DNA from: an uncultured Bacilli bacterium
Lineage (GTDB): Bacteria > Bacillota_I > Bacilli_A > RF39 > UBA660
Direction: 5' to 3'
Assembly: GCA_944329425.1 (NCBI GenBank)
Contig: CALVIG010000001.1
Span: 160,015-224,014, forward strand
DNA length: 64,000 bases
In this document: piece by piece, positions 28,445 to 37,630 of the stretch
How the letters are laid out: each line of letters opens with the position of its first letter
Position numbering within the stretch: the first letter of the stretch is position 1
Program-made: the position numbers and the translations under genes
Notes under the pieces: model-generated
Database searches by the model: none
The model's input: the letters and a program-made list of their open reading frames with translations, nothing else
Told to the model about the DNA's origin: nothing

Positions 28445-28676
28445 TCCTCCTAAATAAAAAAATCTATAAAACAAGGGCGAAAACATTTTCCGTGGTACCA
28501 CCTTGCTTCATAGATTTCTATGCACTTTATTTCTTGTAACGTAAGATAAACGTGATAACTTTAGGGTTACCCAGCTCCAAAGTGAATTCATAAGATATTA
28601 CCATTAGCTTCCACCTACCGCTAACTCTCTATCGGCTTTTTTCTTACTACTACTCTTTTTCATTGCCTTTAACTAG
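28445..28676 (-). promoter_or_regulatory. T-box leader of pheST
   Basis: The T-box core GGTGGTACCACG is at about 28489-28503. Stem I has the AGAGA-type motif and a specifier region GAATTCACTTTGG in which TTC fits Phe. A long terminator stem (TCTATGAAGCAAGG pairing with CCTTGTTTTATAGA) followed by T7 lies between the T-box and pheS. Binding of uncharged tRNA-Phe would favour the antiterminator. Confidence 0.95.
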
Positions 28677-28681
28677 AAGTT

Positions 28682-28710
28682 ATTGTAACACAAAAAAAGA
28701 AGTTAATCAA
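28682..28710 (-). promoter_or_regulatory. pheST promoter
   Basis: TTGATT (28705-28710), 17-bp spacer and TACAAT (28682-28687) on the minus strand, just upstream of the T-box leader. Confidence 0.65.
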
Positions 28711-28713
28711 TAA

Positions 28714-29379
28714 TTACTTAACTTCCTTAACATCACTAATGTTTCCAGCTTCATCAACTACCCTAACATACGAGTAATCAAAATCCTTTTTACCCATGCT
28801 AACCATGGTACCTGATATTTCTTCACTATCCCAGTTAACACCGTCATAAGAAAATTGAACGTTTGATAAACCATAATTATCCTCTGCCGTTACGTTAATA
28901 CCATAATTTTTTTTACTCACTTTAACTTTAGGTTTTTCTTTATCTATTTTGATACTTGTTTCGTAAACATAACTTTGGTAACCTTTTTCGTTTTCTACTT
29001 TAATATACAACTTTTCATCCATGCTTTCGTTAAATACTAATTTAATGTTTGCCTCTTTTCCATAATTAGCTTCAAAAGCATCATCATACCAAGTTTCTTT
29101 ATCAAAAGAGTAATAAACTTTATCTATTTTATACTGACTTTCCGCTATAACCGTTACCGCAACATCCTCGTTTACTAACCTTTGCCCACTAGAGTTAATA
29201 ACCATGGTTATTACAGGATAATAACTAGCATTTACATCTTCATTTACGTTAGCTGATAATTTACTTAAACTTGCCTTTATTTTATTTGTAGTACCACTTA
29301 CAAATAAAAAGTAACTAGTTAGGATTATCACCATTAAGATTAAAAATAGAATTAAAATGTTTTTCTTATCTTTCTTCAT
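28714..29379 (-). CDS. Membrane-anchored extracellular protein with Ig-like repeats
   Basis: A 221-residue protein. An N-terminal basic stretch and hydrophobic helix (ILILFLILMVIILTSYFLF, residues 9-27) act as an uncleaved anchor or signal. Outside are two or three beta-sandwich-like units with repeated patterns: VYYSFDKETWYDD, IKVENEKGYQSYVYETSIKID and VQFSYDGVNWDSEE, ending VRVVDEAGNISDV, which is typical of bacterial Ig-like surface modules. Binding partner unknown. AGGAGG lies before the ATG. Confidence 0.72.
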   Translation of the reverse strand: MKKDKKNILILFLILMVIILTSYFLFVSGTTNKIKASLSKLSANVNEDVNASYYPVITMVINSSGQRLVNEDVAVTVIAESQYKIDKVYYSFDKETWYDDAFEANYGKEANIKLVFNESMDEKLYIKVENEKGYQSYVYETSIKIDKEKPKVKVSKKNYGINVTAEDNYGLSNVQFSYDGVNWDSEEISGTMVSMGKKDFDYSYVRVVDEAGNISDVKEVK

Positions 29380-29426
29380 CTTAACCCTCCTAGACTAATA
29401 TAATTATACTTTCTTTTTATAAAAAA

Positions 29427-29448
29427 AACAATAACTTTTGTTATTGTT
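29427..29448 (-). terminator. Terminator of the rpsB-tsf-frr operon
   Basis: AACAATAAC (29427-29435) pairs with GTTATTGTT (29440-29448) and is followed on the minus strand by T8, directly after the frr stop. Confidence 0.8.
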
Positions 29449-29993
29449 TATATTTCCATTAATTCACTTTCCTTTATTTTTAACTTTTCGTCCACTACTT
29501 TATTATACTTATTAATTAACTCTTGAATATCTTCTTGTCCACCTTTTTGTTCATCTTCTGGTATTTCTAATTTTTTAATTGAATTATTAGCATCTTGTCT
29601 TATGTTTCTAAGTGCTATTTTAGCTTCTTCTGCTAAATTTTTAGCTTCCTTAACGTATTCTTTTCTTCTTTCTTCAGTAAGTTCCGGAATAACAAGCATA
29701 ACCGTTTCACCATTATTATTAGGTGTAAGACCAAGATCTGCTTCAAAAATTGCTTTTTCAATTGATCCTATACTACTTCTATCAAAAGGTTTTATAACTA
29801 TCTTACGTGCTTCTGGAACAGAAATAGTAGCTAACTGAATAAGTGGTGTTGGAGCACCATAATACTCTACCATCACCTTATCTAATATCTTAGGGTTAGC
29901 ACGACCAGCCCTAACGTTTAAAAACCTATTTTCCATTACCTCTATTGCTTTTTGCATTTTATCTTCTGCTTCTAGTAAAATTTCTTCTAACAT
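29448..29993 (-). CDS. frr: Ribosome recycling factor
   Basis: A 181-residue, two-domain tRNA-mimic that with EF-G splits the ribosome after termination. Conserved pieces are NRFLNVRAGRANPKILDKV, VEYYGAPTPLIQLATIS, KPFDRSSIGSIEKAI and LTEERRKEYVKEAK. GAGGGA lies before the ATG. It is the last gene of the rpsB-tsf transcript; the kinase gene pyrH, which normally lies between tsf and frr, is absent here. Confidence 0.97.
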   Translation of the reverse strand: MLEEILLEAEDKMQKAIEVMENRFLNVRAGRANPKILDKVMVEYYGAPTPLIQLATISVPEARKIVIKPFDRSSIGSIEKAIFEADLGLTPNNNGETVMLVIPELTEERRKEYVKEAKNLAEEAKIALRNIRQDANNSIKKLEIPEDEQKGGQEDIQELINKYNKVVDEKLKIKESELMEI

Positions 29994-30042
29994 TTTATCC
30001 CTCTTTCATATATATAATATTATATAATAAAAAAAGACTTTA

Positions 30043-30639
30043 TTACAAGTCTTTTTGTTCTTCTTGACTACTAGTAGTTTCTTCAATTAACATTTTATCA
30101 ATCAAACTAGAAAAATTATTTTTTAAACGTTCTTTTTCTTCCTTAGTCATGATTTCTTCAGAATCAGGATTTAATTTACCGATGTATACCCCAACTACGT
30201 TTCCTTTATTTACGAAAATAATGGTTGGTGCGGTAATTTTTTTTACACCCTCTTCGGTTTCATTTAAATATGAAGATAATAATTCAACTAATTTTAAATA
30301 TTCTTCGGTATTATTTTCTCTTATATCCTTAAAATTATAATAAAGTATTTCTTTTACACCTTTATCTTTAGCAACATCATTTAATACTGGTATAACTTCT
30401 TTACATAAATCACAAGCTGGAAAACCTAAGTATATAATGCCACTTCCAGATTCAATGGTATCAACAACGTTATCATAAGTTGTATACTTATAAACGTTAT
30501 TAACGTTATCTAAGGAATATTCCTTGCTAAACCTTATAGCATCAGTTTCAATATCATCTTCTACTTTAGTAACTTCTATTGATTCACATCCCACTAAAAC
30601 CAATAAAAAAGTTAGTAATAACGCCACTAACTTTTTCAT
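30043..30639 (-). CDS. Thioredoxin-fold lipoprotein
   Basis: A 198-residue predicted lipoprotein. The signal peptide ends in the lipobox LVGC at residues 15-18, so Cys18 would be lipidated and the protein held on the outer face of the membrane. A thioredoxin-like core follows with GFPACDLCKEVIPVL (CxxC near residue 76) and a cis-Pro-like ITAPTIIFVNKG near residue 135. It could reduce or form disulfides in surface proteins such as the Cys-rich protein at 35374-37203. It starts 2 bases after the tsf stop, where pyrH would be expected. Confidence 0.83.
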   Translation of the reverse strand: MKKLVALLLTFLLVLVGCESIEVTKVEDDIETDAIRFSKEYSLDNVNNVYKYTTYDNVVDTIESGSGIIYLGFPACDLCKEVIPVLNDVAKDKGVKEILYYNFKDIRENNTEEYLKLVELLSSYLNETEEGVKKITAPTIIFVNKGNVVGVYIGKLNPDSEEIMTKEEKERLKNNFSSLIDKMLIEETTSSQEEQKDL

Positions 30640-30641
30640 AA

Positions 30642-31514
30642 CTATTCACCTTTCATTTGAGCAGCTACTTCTTCAGCAAAGTTGTCTTGACGTTTTTCCA
30701 TACCTTCACCAACTTCGTATCTTATAACATCAACGATTTTACCACCATTATTGCTTACGTACTTACCAACGGTAACGGAATTATCCTTAACGAAATCTTG
30801 TTCTTCTAAGCAGATTTCCTTGTAATATTTAGAGATTCTTCCCATTACCATCTTCTCTGCAATGTTAGCTGGTTTGCCTTCTGCCATAGCTTGTTCAGTT
30901 AAAATTTTCTTTTCATGTTCTACTTGTTCTTCTGGAACTTGCTCTTTTGTTACGTATTCTGGGCGCATTGCAGCAGCGTGCATACAAACGTCCTTTGCAA
31001 CCTCTTCGTTAGCTCCTTTAATCAATGATAAAACAGAAATCTTACCACCCATGTGAATGTATGAGCCAAAATGTTCATCTGCTTCTTTAGTTAAAATAGC
31101 AAATCTTCTAAACGAAATTTTCTCACCAATTGTAGCAGTCATATTAGTAACATAATCACTTAACTTACCTGCTTCACATGGTAATTCCAATGCTTCTTCC
31201 ATTGTTTTAACGTTACTAGCTAAAACTATTTTAGCAACGTCCTTTAAGAAGTTTTGAAATTTTTCGTTTTTAGCTACGAAATCAGTTTCACAGTTAATTT
31301 CTATGATTACCGCTTTATTTCCATCAATTTCTATGGTTGATAGACCTTCTGCTGCTATTCTATCAGCTTTTTTAGCAGCTTTAGCAATTCCCTTTTCCCT
31401 TAACCATTCAACTGCTTTTTTAATATCATTACCATTTTCTTCTAAAGCCTTCTTGCAATCCATCATTCCAGCTCCAGACATATCTCTTAGTTCTCTAATT
31501 AAACTTGCATTCAT
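30642..31514 (-). CDS. tsf: Elongation factor Ts
   Basis: A 290-residue guanine-nucleotide exchange factor for EF-Tu. The N-terminal UBA-like helix RELRDMSGAGMMDCKKALEE is nearly invariant in the family, followed by INCETDFVAKNEKF and the later HAAAMRPEYV. Length is usual. A GGGAG site precedes the ATG. It lies 48 bases after rpsB, the standard pairing. Confidence 0.98.
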   Translation of the reverse strand: MNASLIRELRDMSGAGMMDCKKALEENGNDIKKAVEWLREKGIAKAAKKADRIAAEGLSTIEIDGNKAVIIEINCETDFVAKNEKFQNFLKDVAKIVLASNVKTMEEALELPCEAGKLSDYVTNMTATIGEKISFRRFAILTKEADEHFGSYIHMGGKISVLSLIKGANEEVAKDVCMHAAAMRPEYVTKEQVPEEQVEHEKKILTEQAMAEGKPANIAEKMVMGRISKYYKEICLEEQDFVKDNSVTVGKYVSNNGGKIVDVIRYEVGEGMEKRQDNFAEEVAAQMKGE

Positions 31515-31562
31515 TTGTTAACTCTCCCTTTTATAATCAAAAATGACACTCATTTTAAAGTC

Positions 31563-32603
31563 TTATTTTTTTAATGCTTTTACTAATTCATCTTTCTTTA
31601 GTTTTGAATAACCTTCAATTTTAGCTTCCTTTGCCATTGCTTTTAATTCTGCTACCGTTTTCTTTGTTAAATCAACGACTTCTTCTTTAACTTCCTTAGC
31701 TTTCTTTGAAACCGCTTTTTTTACTTCTTCAGCTTTTTTCTCAACAACTGGTTTTACTTCTTCAACTGCTTCTTTTACTTCTTTTTTTATTTCTTCTACT
31801 TTTTCAGCAGCTTTCTTCTTAACAACTTCCTTAACGTCGTTAGCTAATTCTTTTGCATCATTAACTAATTCCTTAGCAGCAGCTTTAGTCTTATCTTCTT
31901 CGGTTATGTAATCTTCAACTGGTTTTCCAGTAGCTTCACATATTGCGTTATTTAAAACTCCAAGAACGATCTTAACGGCACGAATAGCATCATCATTACC
32001 TGGAATAACATAATCAACCATATCAGGATCACAGTTAGTATCTACGATACCAAATACTGGTATTCCAAGCTTTCTAGCTTCGTTAATAGCATTAACTTCT
32101 TTTTTAGGATCAACTATAATCATAGCTTGTGGTAATTTTTTCATTTCTCTTAACCCACAGAAATAAGAGTTTAATTTTTCGTATTCCTTACGAATCTTAA
32201 CAACTTCTTTTTTAGGTAACTTATCAAAAGTTCCATCTTTTTCCATTTTTTCAATTTGATCCAAACGACCAATTCTTCTTCTAATGGTTCTAAAGTTAGT
32301 TAAAGTTCCACCTAACCAACGTTTTGCAACGTAATAGCTATCAGATCTTTTTGCTTCTTCTTCAGCAGACTCTTGAGCTTGCTTTTTAGTTCCTACAAAA
32401 ATAACCTTTCCGCCATTAGCAGCGATTTCTTTTAAGGCAGCGTAAGCTTCTTCTATCTTCTTAACTGTCTTTTGCAAATCGATGATGTAAATATCATCCC
32501 TTGCGGTAAAAATATATTCTTTCATCTTTGGGTTCCATCTTTTAGTTTGATGTCCAAAATGTACACCTGCTTCTAAAAGATAACTCATTGATACAACTGG
32601 CAT
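31563..32603 (-). CDS. rpsB: Ribosomal protein S2 with long C-terminal extension
   Basis: The first 235 or so residues are a normal S2 of the small ribosomal subunit: [44 protein letters not shown] and [15 protein letters not shown]. The start at 32603 follows GGAGGA by 6 bases. A further 110 residues are Lys/Glu/Ala/Val-rich, look like a long charged helix or coiled coil, and end in [20 protein letters not shown] plus KKDELVKAL, a Rho-N/SAP/HeH-like helix-loop-helix. Typical S2 is 230-260 residues. The extension is unusual and may bind nucleic acid. Confidence 0.96.
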   Translation of the reverse strand: MPVVSMSYLLEAGVHFGHQTKRWNPKMKEYIFTARDDIYIIDLQKTVKKIEEAYAALKEIAANGGKVIFVGTKKQAQESAEEEAKRSDSYYVAKRWLGGTLTNFRTIRRRIGRLDQIEKMEKDGTFDKLPKKEVVKIRKEYEKLNSYFCGLREMKKLPQAMIIVDPKKEVNAINEARKLGIPVFGIVDTNCDPDMVDYVIPGNDDAIRAVKIVLGVLNNAICEATGKPVEDYITEEDKTKAAAKELVNDAKELANDVKEVVKKKAAEKVEEIKKEVKEAVEEVKPVVEKKAEEVKKAVSKKAKEVKEEVVDLTKKTVAELKAMAKEAKIEGYSKLKKDELVKALKK

Positions 32604-32716
32604 TTTCATTCCTCCTTCGTTATCTCCTCCAAGTTCTTCTTCTTCACATACTCATCCTCTTCGGACACTCGAGATGTAAATCCAAACTTGTGTGTATTTC
32701 TTTTCCTCGAAAAGCC
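32604..32716 (-). promoter_or_regulatory. Structured rpsB leader, possible autoregulatory element
   Basis: About 110 bases separate the promoter from rpsB. The middle (about 32646-32678) folds into an imperfect hairpin closed by ACAT/ATGT with CTC/GAG and inner TCC/GGA pairs, and the 3' part is purine-rich. S2 or S1 autoregulation by leader RNAs is known in other bacteria; here it is inference. Confidence 0.35.
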
Positions 32717-32722
32717 AAAGAT

Positions 32723-32751
32723 ATTATATAACAAAATAATAATCATTTCAA
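32723..32751 (-). promoter_or_regulatory. rpsB promoter
   Basis: TTGAAA (32746-32751), 17-bp spacer, TATAAT (32723-32728) on the minus strand. Confidence 0.75.
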
Positions 32752-32757
32752 GTTATT

Positions 32758-33082
32758 TTATGCCAAAAAACCACTACTTATATTTTTTTTATAAACTGAT
32801 TCATACCCTATACAATTGTAACCCATCGGCTTTCCGTTTTCATCAACCCCAAGTTTTTCACGATAAAAAGCCCTGCAAGTGGGATTACAGCAAAGTAAGC
32901 AGCCCTTATTTTCATCAACGTATTGTTGATCAACAGCCTTAATTAAGTAAGTTTTTTCATCAAAGCCACCCATCATTTCTTTTTTCTTTAACATTATTTC
33001 AAAAACTTCTTCTTGGCTAACGTTGTTAAATTCGATTAATTTTAAAATAAACTTTAACCAATCTTTCTATAATTTCTTGCAT
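32758..33082 (-). pseudogene. Frameshifted small Cys-rich gene
   Basis: An ATG at 33082 with an excellent AAAGGGG site 7 bases upstream starts MQEIIERLV and hits a stop at about 33028. In the +1 frame a coherent protein begins near 33070 (KDWLKFILKLIEFNNVSQ) and continues through MLKKKEMMGGFDEKTY to the end at 32758, including a Cys cluster CLLCCNPTCRAFY and GYNCIGY. The two halves join naturally if one base is removed or skipped around 33062-33075. Without the shift only an internal ATG at 32994 is available. Family not recognised; the Cys cluster may bind metal. Confidence 0.6.
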
Positions 33083-33131
33083 AACATAACCCCTTTAATA
33101 TGTATTTTTATGTTTTATGATTTTTGTTTTT

Positions 33132-35297
33132 TTAAAAATTTATCGGATCAAAATCTAAACTAACTTTGATTTTCGCGTTACCTTCGTATATTTTAATTAT
33201 TTGATTAAGAAAATAATATAATTTTTCTTCTTTTTTATATTTTAAGATGACGCTAAAATTATAATTATTGTTTACCTTTAAAACGCTTGCTATCGAAGGC
33301 CCTAAAACGCTTGTGTTCTTTAAATTTTGCCTTAGGTAATTACTAATCTTTTTAGCTTCCCCTATACCATAATTAAAGTCTTTTGATGATATTTTTATTA
33401 AGGCAATAAAACAAAAAGGCGGATAATTAAGTTTTTTTCTAACGTACATCTCATGATTAAAAAATGATTTATAGTCATGGTTTGAAGCACATACTATACT
33501 GTAATGATCAGGGTTAAAGGTTTGAATAACTGCTTCTCCTTCTTTATCCGCTCTACCACAGCGCCCTATAACTTGGTCTAGTAAACTAAAGGTTTGCTCA
33601 CTACTTCTAAAATTTGGAATGTTTAAAGAAACGTCAGCGTTTATAACCCCAACTAACGTAACGCAAGGAAAATTAAGCCCTTTAGAAATCATTTGCGTTC
33701 CAACTAAAACGTTATATTCACCCGTATTAAAAGAACTTATTATTTTATTATGTGATCCTTTTTTACTAGTCGTATCAGCATCCATTCTAAGAACCTTTGC
33801 TAACGGAAATTCCTCTTTTATTTTTTCTTCTAGTTTTTCAGTTCCAACGCCCATTTGCTTTATGCTTTTTTCTTTACAAGCGGGGCATACCTCAAGTTTT
33901 TTACTTGCGTATCCACAGTAATGACAGCGCATCATCCCCGAAGTTTTATGATAAGTTAAGGTTATATCACAATTAGGGCACTTAAACACGAAACCACAAT
34001 TATTACATGTTAAATAATTCGCGTATCCTCTTCTATTTAGGAGTAACATAACTTGTTCCTTTTTTATTAACCTATCATTTATCTTATTTCGTAGTTCATC
34101 CGAGAAAATAGCGTTTCCTTTTCTAATTTCTTTTTTCATGTCAACTATGCTAACATTTGGAAGCGGCTTATTATTAACCCTTGAAGGAAGTTCTAATAAT
34201 TGATAATATCCTTTTTTAGCTCTAGCATAACTTTCTATCTTAGGAGTTGCACTTCCTAGGATAACTGGACACTCATGCGTTTTTGATCTTTCAACTGCTA
34301 TATCTAAAGTACTATACCTTGGGTTATTTTCCTGTTTATAACTTTCAGAATGTTCTTCATCTATTATTATTATACCTATGTTATTAAGCGGTGCAAATAT
34401 AGCGCTACGAGCACCTATTACAACGCTTACCTCTTTTCTAATTATTTTACGGTACTCATCATACCTTTCACCATCAGATAAAGAAGAATGTAAAATGGCA
34501 ATTTCATCCTTAAAAACGCCCTTAAACCTAGCTGTTATTTGTGGCGTTAAGCTTATTTCAGGAACTAGTATAATGGCACTTTTACCACTTTTAACAACTT
34601 CCTTAACCACGTCTATATAAACCTCTGTCTTGCCACTTCCAGTAACTCCATATAATAATGTTACCAGTTGCTTATTTAAATAAGATTTTATCGTTTTACT
34701 AACAAGTTTCTGCTCTTTAGTTAACAATATTTCTTTACGGTCAAGCTCAGTTTCAACTTTTCTATACGTTTCTTTATAATATTCTAATACTATGCCTTTT
34801 TCTATTAGTTTGCTTAATGAAGATTTACTTTGTATAGAGCTTTTTAATACTTCTTTGTTATCCTTTAAAAAGTCTATTATTTCAAGTTGCCTTTTAACCT
34901 TAACATCAGCATTTATAACGTTATCATTTAATTTAACATATAAAAGTTTTTTTATTCCGCCACCGTTTTTTACACCAGCTTTTAACGCTTTAGGAAGCAT
35001 ACTTTGATAACAATTTATTAAAGGACATAAATACTTTTTACTCATGTAAATTCCAAGATTAATAAGTTCATCGTTTAATACTGGTTCATCATCTATGATT
35101 TTTATTATATCCTTTATTTCATAATCATCTGTTTTAGCATCATAACCTAAAACAAACCCTTCTACCGTTCTATTTGAAAACGGGACAAGCACCCTTTTAC
35201 CGATTAACAAATTATCTTCTACGTTTGATGGCACGTGATAAGTAAAAGTCATGTCGTTACTTTTTACCCTGGTTTCTATTAATACTTTTACATACAC
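33132..35297 (-). CDS. priA: Primosomal protein N' (PriA helicase)
   Basis: A 721-residue replication-restart helicase. Features in order: N-terminal DNA-binding part, Walker A YGVTGSGKTEVY near residue 217, DEEH box IIIIDEEHSESY near 312, then the zinc-binding region with CNNCGF, CPNC, CHYCGY and CPACK (about 430-480) and helicase motifs VLVGTQMISKGLNFP and QVIGRCGRADKEG. It reloads the replisome at stalled forks. It is followed after its own end by intergenic space, with the frameshifted Cys-rich gene downstream. Confidence 0.97.
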   Translation of the reverse strand: MYVKVLIETRVKSNDMTFTYHVPSNVEDNLLIGKRVLVPFSNRTVEGFVLGYDAKTDDYEIKDIIKIIDDEPVLNDELINLGIYMSKKYLCPLINCYQSMLPKALKAGVKNGGGIKKLLYVKLNDNVINADVKVKRQLEIIDFLKDNKEVLKSSIQSKSSLSKLIEKGIVLEYYKETYRKVETELDRKEILLTKEQKLVSKTIKSYLNKQLVTLLYGVTGSGKTEVYIDVVKEVVKSGKSAIILVPEISLTPQITARFKGVFKDEIAILHSSLSDGERYDEYRKIIRKEVSVVIGARSAIFAPLNNIGIIIIDEEHSESYKQENNPRYSTLDIAVERSKTHECPVILGSATPKIESYARAKKGYYQLLELPSRVNNKPLPNVSIVDMKKEIRKGNAIFSDELRNKINDRLIKKEQVMLLLNRRGYANYLTCNNCGFVFKCPNCDITLTYHKTSGMMRCHYCGYASKKLEVCPACKEKSIKQMGVGTEKLEEKIKEEFPLAKVLRMDADTTSKKGSHNKIISSFNTGEYNVLVGTQMISKGLNFPCVTLVGVINADVSLNIPNFRSSEQTFSLLDQVIGRCGRADKEGEAVIQTFNPDHYSIVCASNHDYKSFFNHEMYVRKKLNYPPFCFIALIKISSKDFNYGIGEAKKISNYLRQNLKNTSVLGPSIASVLKVNNNYNFSVILKYKKEEKLYYFLNQIIKIYEGNAKIKVSLDFDPINF

Positions 35298-35373
35298 ATT
35301 ATCACCACCTTACTATAAGTATAACAAAAAAGAAGACTTACAAAAAGCCTTCTTTAACCCTTTATTATTCTTT

Positions 35374-37203
35374 TTATTTTATTTCTCTTTTATTTCCGGT
35401 ATAAATCCAACCATCAATTGAAGTACTTGTAGACCACTTGTACTTTTGATCACAAGAGATTCTATACGTTGGTTCCGCATCTTTAGTATCACTAGTATTT
35501 ACGGTTTTAACGCATTTTGTACCACTTAAAGTATAACCACTATCACATGAATAAGTTACCTTTTGTGTTGTAGTTGTCTTAGTACACTTTGTTCCGTTTA
35601 ACGTGTATCCTGGATATGCTTCACAAGAATACGTAGTACTAGAATTTGTTTTTATACAATATAACTTATCTTCGGTTTGAACGGTTCCTTCAGGACAAGA
35701 ACATACCTTAACCTTAGACTTAACGGTACACTTTGTTCCGTTTAACGTATATGTTTTATTTGAAGTATTAGGAGGACATGAATAAGTTGTTTTAGAACAC
35801 TTTCCTCCACTAATTGCGGTTGTTCCTGCTGGACAACCATAAACGTCTTTCTTACAATATTTTTCATCAGATGTTTTGGTTGTTCCCGCTGGGCACGAAT
35901 AACTTACCGTTGTTTTAGTACATGTTTTTTTGTTTTCATCTAGCACGTAATCTGATCCATACTTAGAACAACTATAAGTAACTTCTTGCTTTGAACAAGT
36001 AGAGCCATTATCGGTGTATCCATCAGGACACTTTGTTGTAACGGTAGTTGCTTTTCTACACTTGTCGCCATCATATTTTTCATAACCTGGGAAAGCATCA
36101 CACGAGTAAGTATAACCAGTGGCTTCCTTTTTATAACGCCAATATTGATAAACCGTTACAGTTGTAAAACAAGTATCACAAGCAAGTTCTTCCCAAGAAT
36201 CAACTAAAACTAATTTTTCATTATCATTAGTAAAAGCCAAATTACTTTTATCAGATATTAAGGTAGATTGGTAAGTCCATTTATAACCTGTTGCCACTTT
36301 TGTTGCGCTTATTACGTCATAATTTTGAACGGTTATCTTGTTAGCAGTAACCGTTTTAACGGTTCCAACGGCACCTTTAACATCATAACTATATTTTTTA
36401 TCAGCTGTTATAGTTTGTGTTCCAGTTTTAATTTGATCAGTAACCGTACTTGATGGAGTTGCATCAATGGTTGAAGTTAATGTGGTAACCTTACAAGTTG
36501 CGGGTTCTTTTTCATCAGTACTAGTAATTATTGGCTTAGCATCTTTAGTATCAGTAGAAGACACGTTCGTTACGTGCTTATATGCATCTACACTAACCGT
36601 TTGAGAGCCATCCTTCATACACTTGTTTCCAACTAAATAATATCCAGATGGACATACGTACTTATCAAATTTCTCGGTACACTCGTTTTTCATAAACTGA
36701 TATTCATACAATTTACCGTTATTTTTAGTTGTTACTTTACCATTTGTTGTTTTATCATTTTTATTTGTTGTTTCAAGTATTTTACACACATCACTACAAA
36801 TATCATAACATCCAAAGTGCTCAATTACGTAATCTTTTTTATCAGTACATGATAATTGAACTTTTATAACGTACTCATTTTCTAACTTAGTAATTTGAAC
36901 GTATGAATCATCTTCACTACAATAATTACCATTTGAGTCCATCAAAGGTAAAATAAGATGTTCATCTATCATTTCCTTTAAAGTCATTTTTTTAGACGTG
37001 TTAAAATCTTGAGGTAATCTTTCAACCGTATAATATGATTTTGCAACATCCTTCATTCGATCAATGTTATCTGCAAAAATTTGATTATTTAAAGGTTTTA
37101 AATCTGGCATAGGAAATAACCAAATTAATAAAAAGATAAATATTACTATTAACACTAACCTAATTAACAAGTCCTTTACCGTTAATCCACTTTTATTTTC
37201 CAT
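35374..37203 (-). CDS. Cysteine-rich membrane-anchored surface protein
   Basis: A 609-residue protein. A single N-terminal hydrophobic helix (about residues 12-28) without clear cleavage site suggests an anchored protein with a large outside part. Residues 35-160 form a first domain with a few Cys. From about residue 340 on, 8 to 10 short modules follow, each like YSCPAGTTKTSDEKYCKK or YSCDSGYTLSGTKCVK, resembling EGF/growth-factor-receptor-like Cys modules. The Thr/Ser/Lys richness suggests a stalk. Two TSDTKDAEP-type segments recur. Function unknown; adhesion is only a guess. Confidence 0.72.
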   Translation of the reverse strand: MENKSGLTVKDLLIRLVLIVIFIFLLIWLFPMPDLKPLNNQIFADNIDRMKDVAKSYYTVERLPQDFNTSKKMTLKEMIDEHLILPLMDSNGNYCSEDDSYVQITKLENEYVIKVQLSCTDKKDYVIEHFGCYDICSDVCKILETTNKNDKTTNGKVTTKNNGKLYEYQFMKNECTEKFDKYVCPSGYYLVGNKCMKDGSQTVSVDAYKHVTNVSSTDTKDAKPIITSTDEKEPATCKVTTLTSTIDATPSSTVTDQIKTGTQTITADKKYSYDVKGAVGTVKTVTANKITVQNYDVISATKVATGYKWTYQSTLISDKSNLAFTNDNEKLVLVDSWEELACDTCFTTVTVYQYWRYKKEATGYTYSCDAFPGYEKYDGDKCRKATTVTTKCPDGYTDNGSTCSKQEVTYSCSKYGSDYVLDENKKTCTKTTVSYSCPAGTTKTSDEKYCKKDVYGCPAGTTAISGGKCSKTTYSCPPNTSNKTYTLNGTKCTVKSKVKVCSCPEGTVQTEDKLYCIKTNSSTTYSCEAYPGYTLNGTKCTKTTTTQKVTYSCDSGYTLSGTKCVKTVNTSDTKDAEPTYRISCDQKYKWSTSTSIDGWIYTGNKREIK

Positions 37204-37362
37204 GAAAATTCCCCCTTCTTCACCGAATGGCTGTTATAATAGCATAAAAGGTTAAAATTGTCAACTTTTTTACAAAAAGTGACTTGTACTCTTACATCTA
37301 TGATTATAATACTAATTAAAATTAAAAAAAGACCTATTGGTCCATTTTTTTTCTAGTTTACA

Positions 37363-37629
37363 TTATTTTAAATAAACTACCGTACACCCTTGGTTATAAT
37401 GATTTAAGTGATATGATTCAACCCTTTTATCATTTTTTAAAACGTTGTATACCTCTTCTTTTATTGCTCCAGTTCCTACACCGTGGATTATAAGTATTCT
37501 TTTATTTTTTAAAACGTAGTTATCATAAATAAATTCCTTCACCAATACCCTTGCTGAAAACCTAAACTCACCATGAAGGTCAAGGCTAGGAACGTTATCT
37601 ATGAAAACATCATCTAGCTGCGTTTTCAT
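37363..37629 (-). CDS. Stand-alone Smr domain protein
   Basis: An 88-residue Smr (small MutS-related) domain: LDLHGEFRF near residue 16 and IIHGVGTGAIKEEV near residue 46, ending with a TVVYLK strand. Smr domains bind and nick DNA or RNA; in MutS2 they act at the C-terminus, but here there is no MutS2 part. There is no obvious ribosome-binding site and the gene starts 1 base after the folD stop, so it is probably translated by coupling as the last gene of the addB-addA-glyA-folD operon. Confidence 0.88.
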   Translation of the reverse strand: MKTQLDDVFIDNVPSLDLHGEFRFSARVLVKEFIYDNYVLKNKRILIIHGVGTGAIKEEVYNVLKNDKRVESYHLNHYNQGCTVVYLK

Positions 37630-37630
37630 A

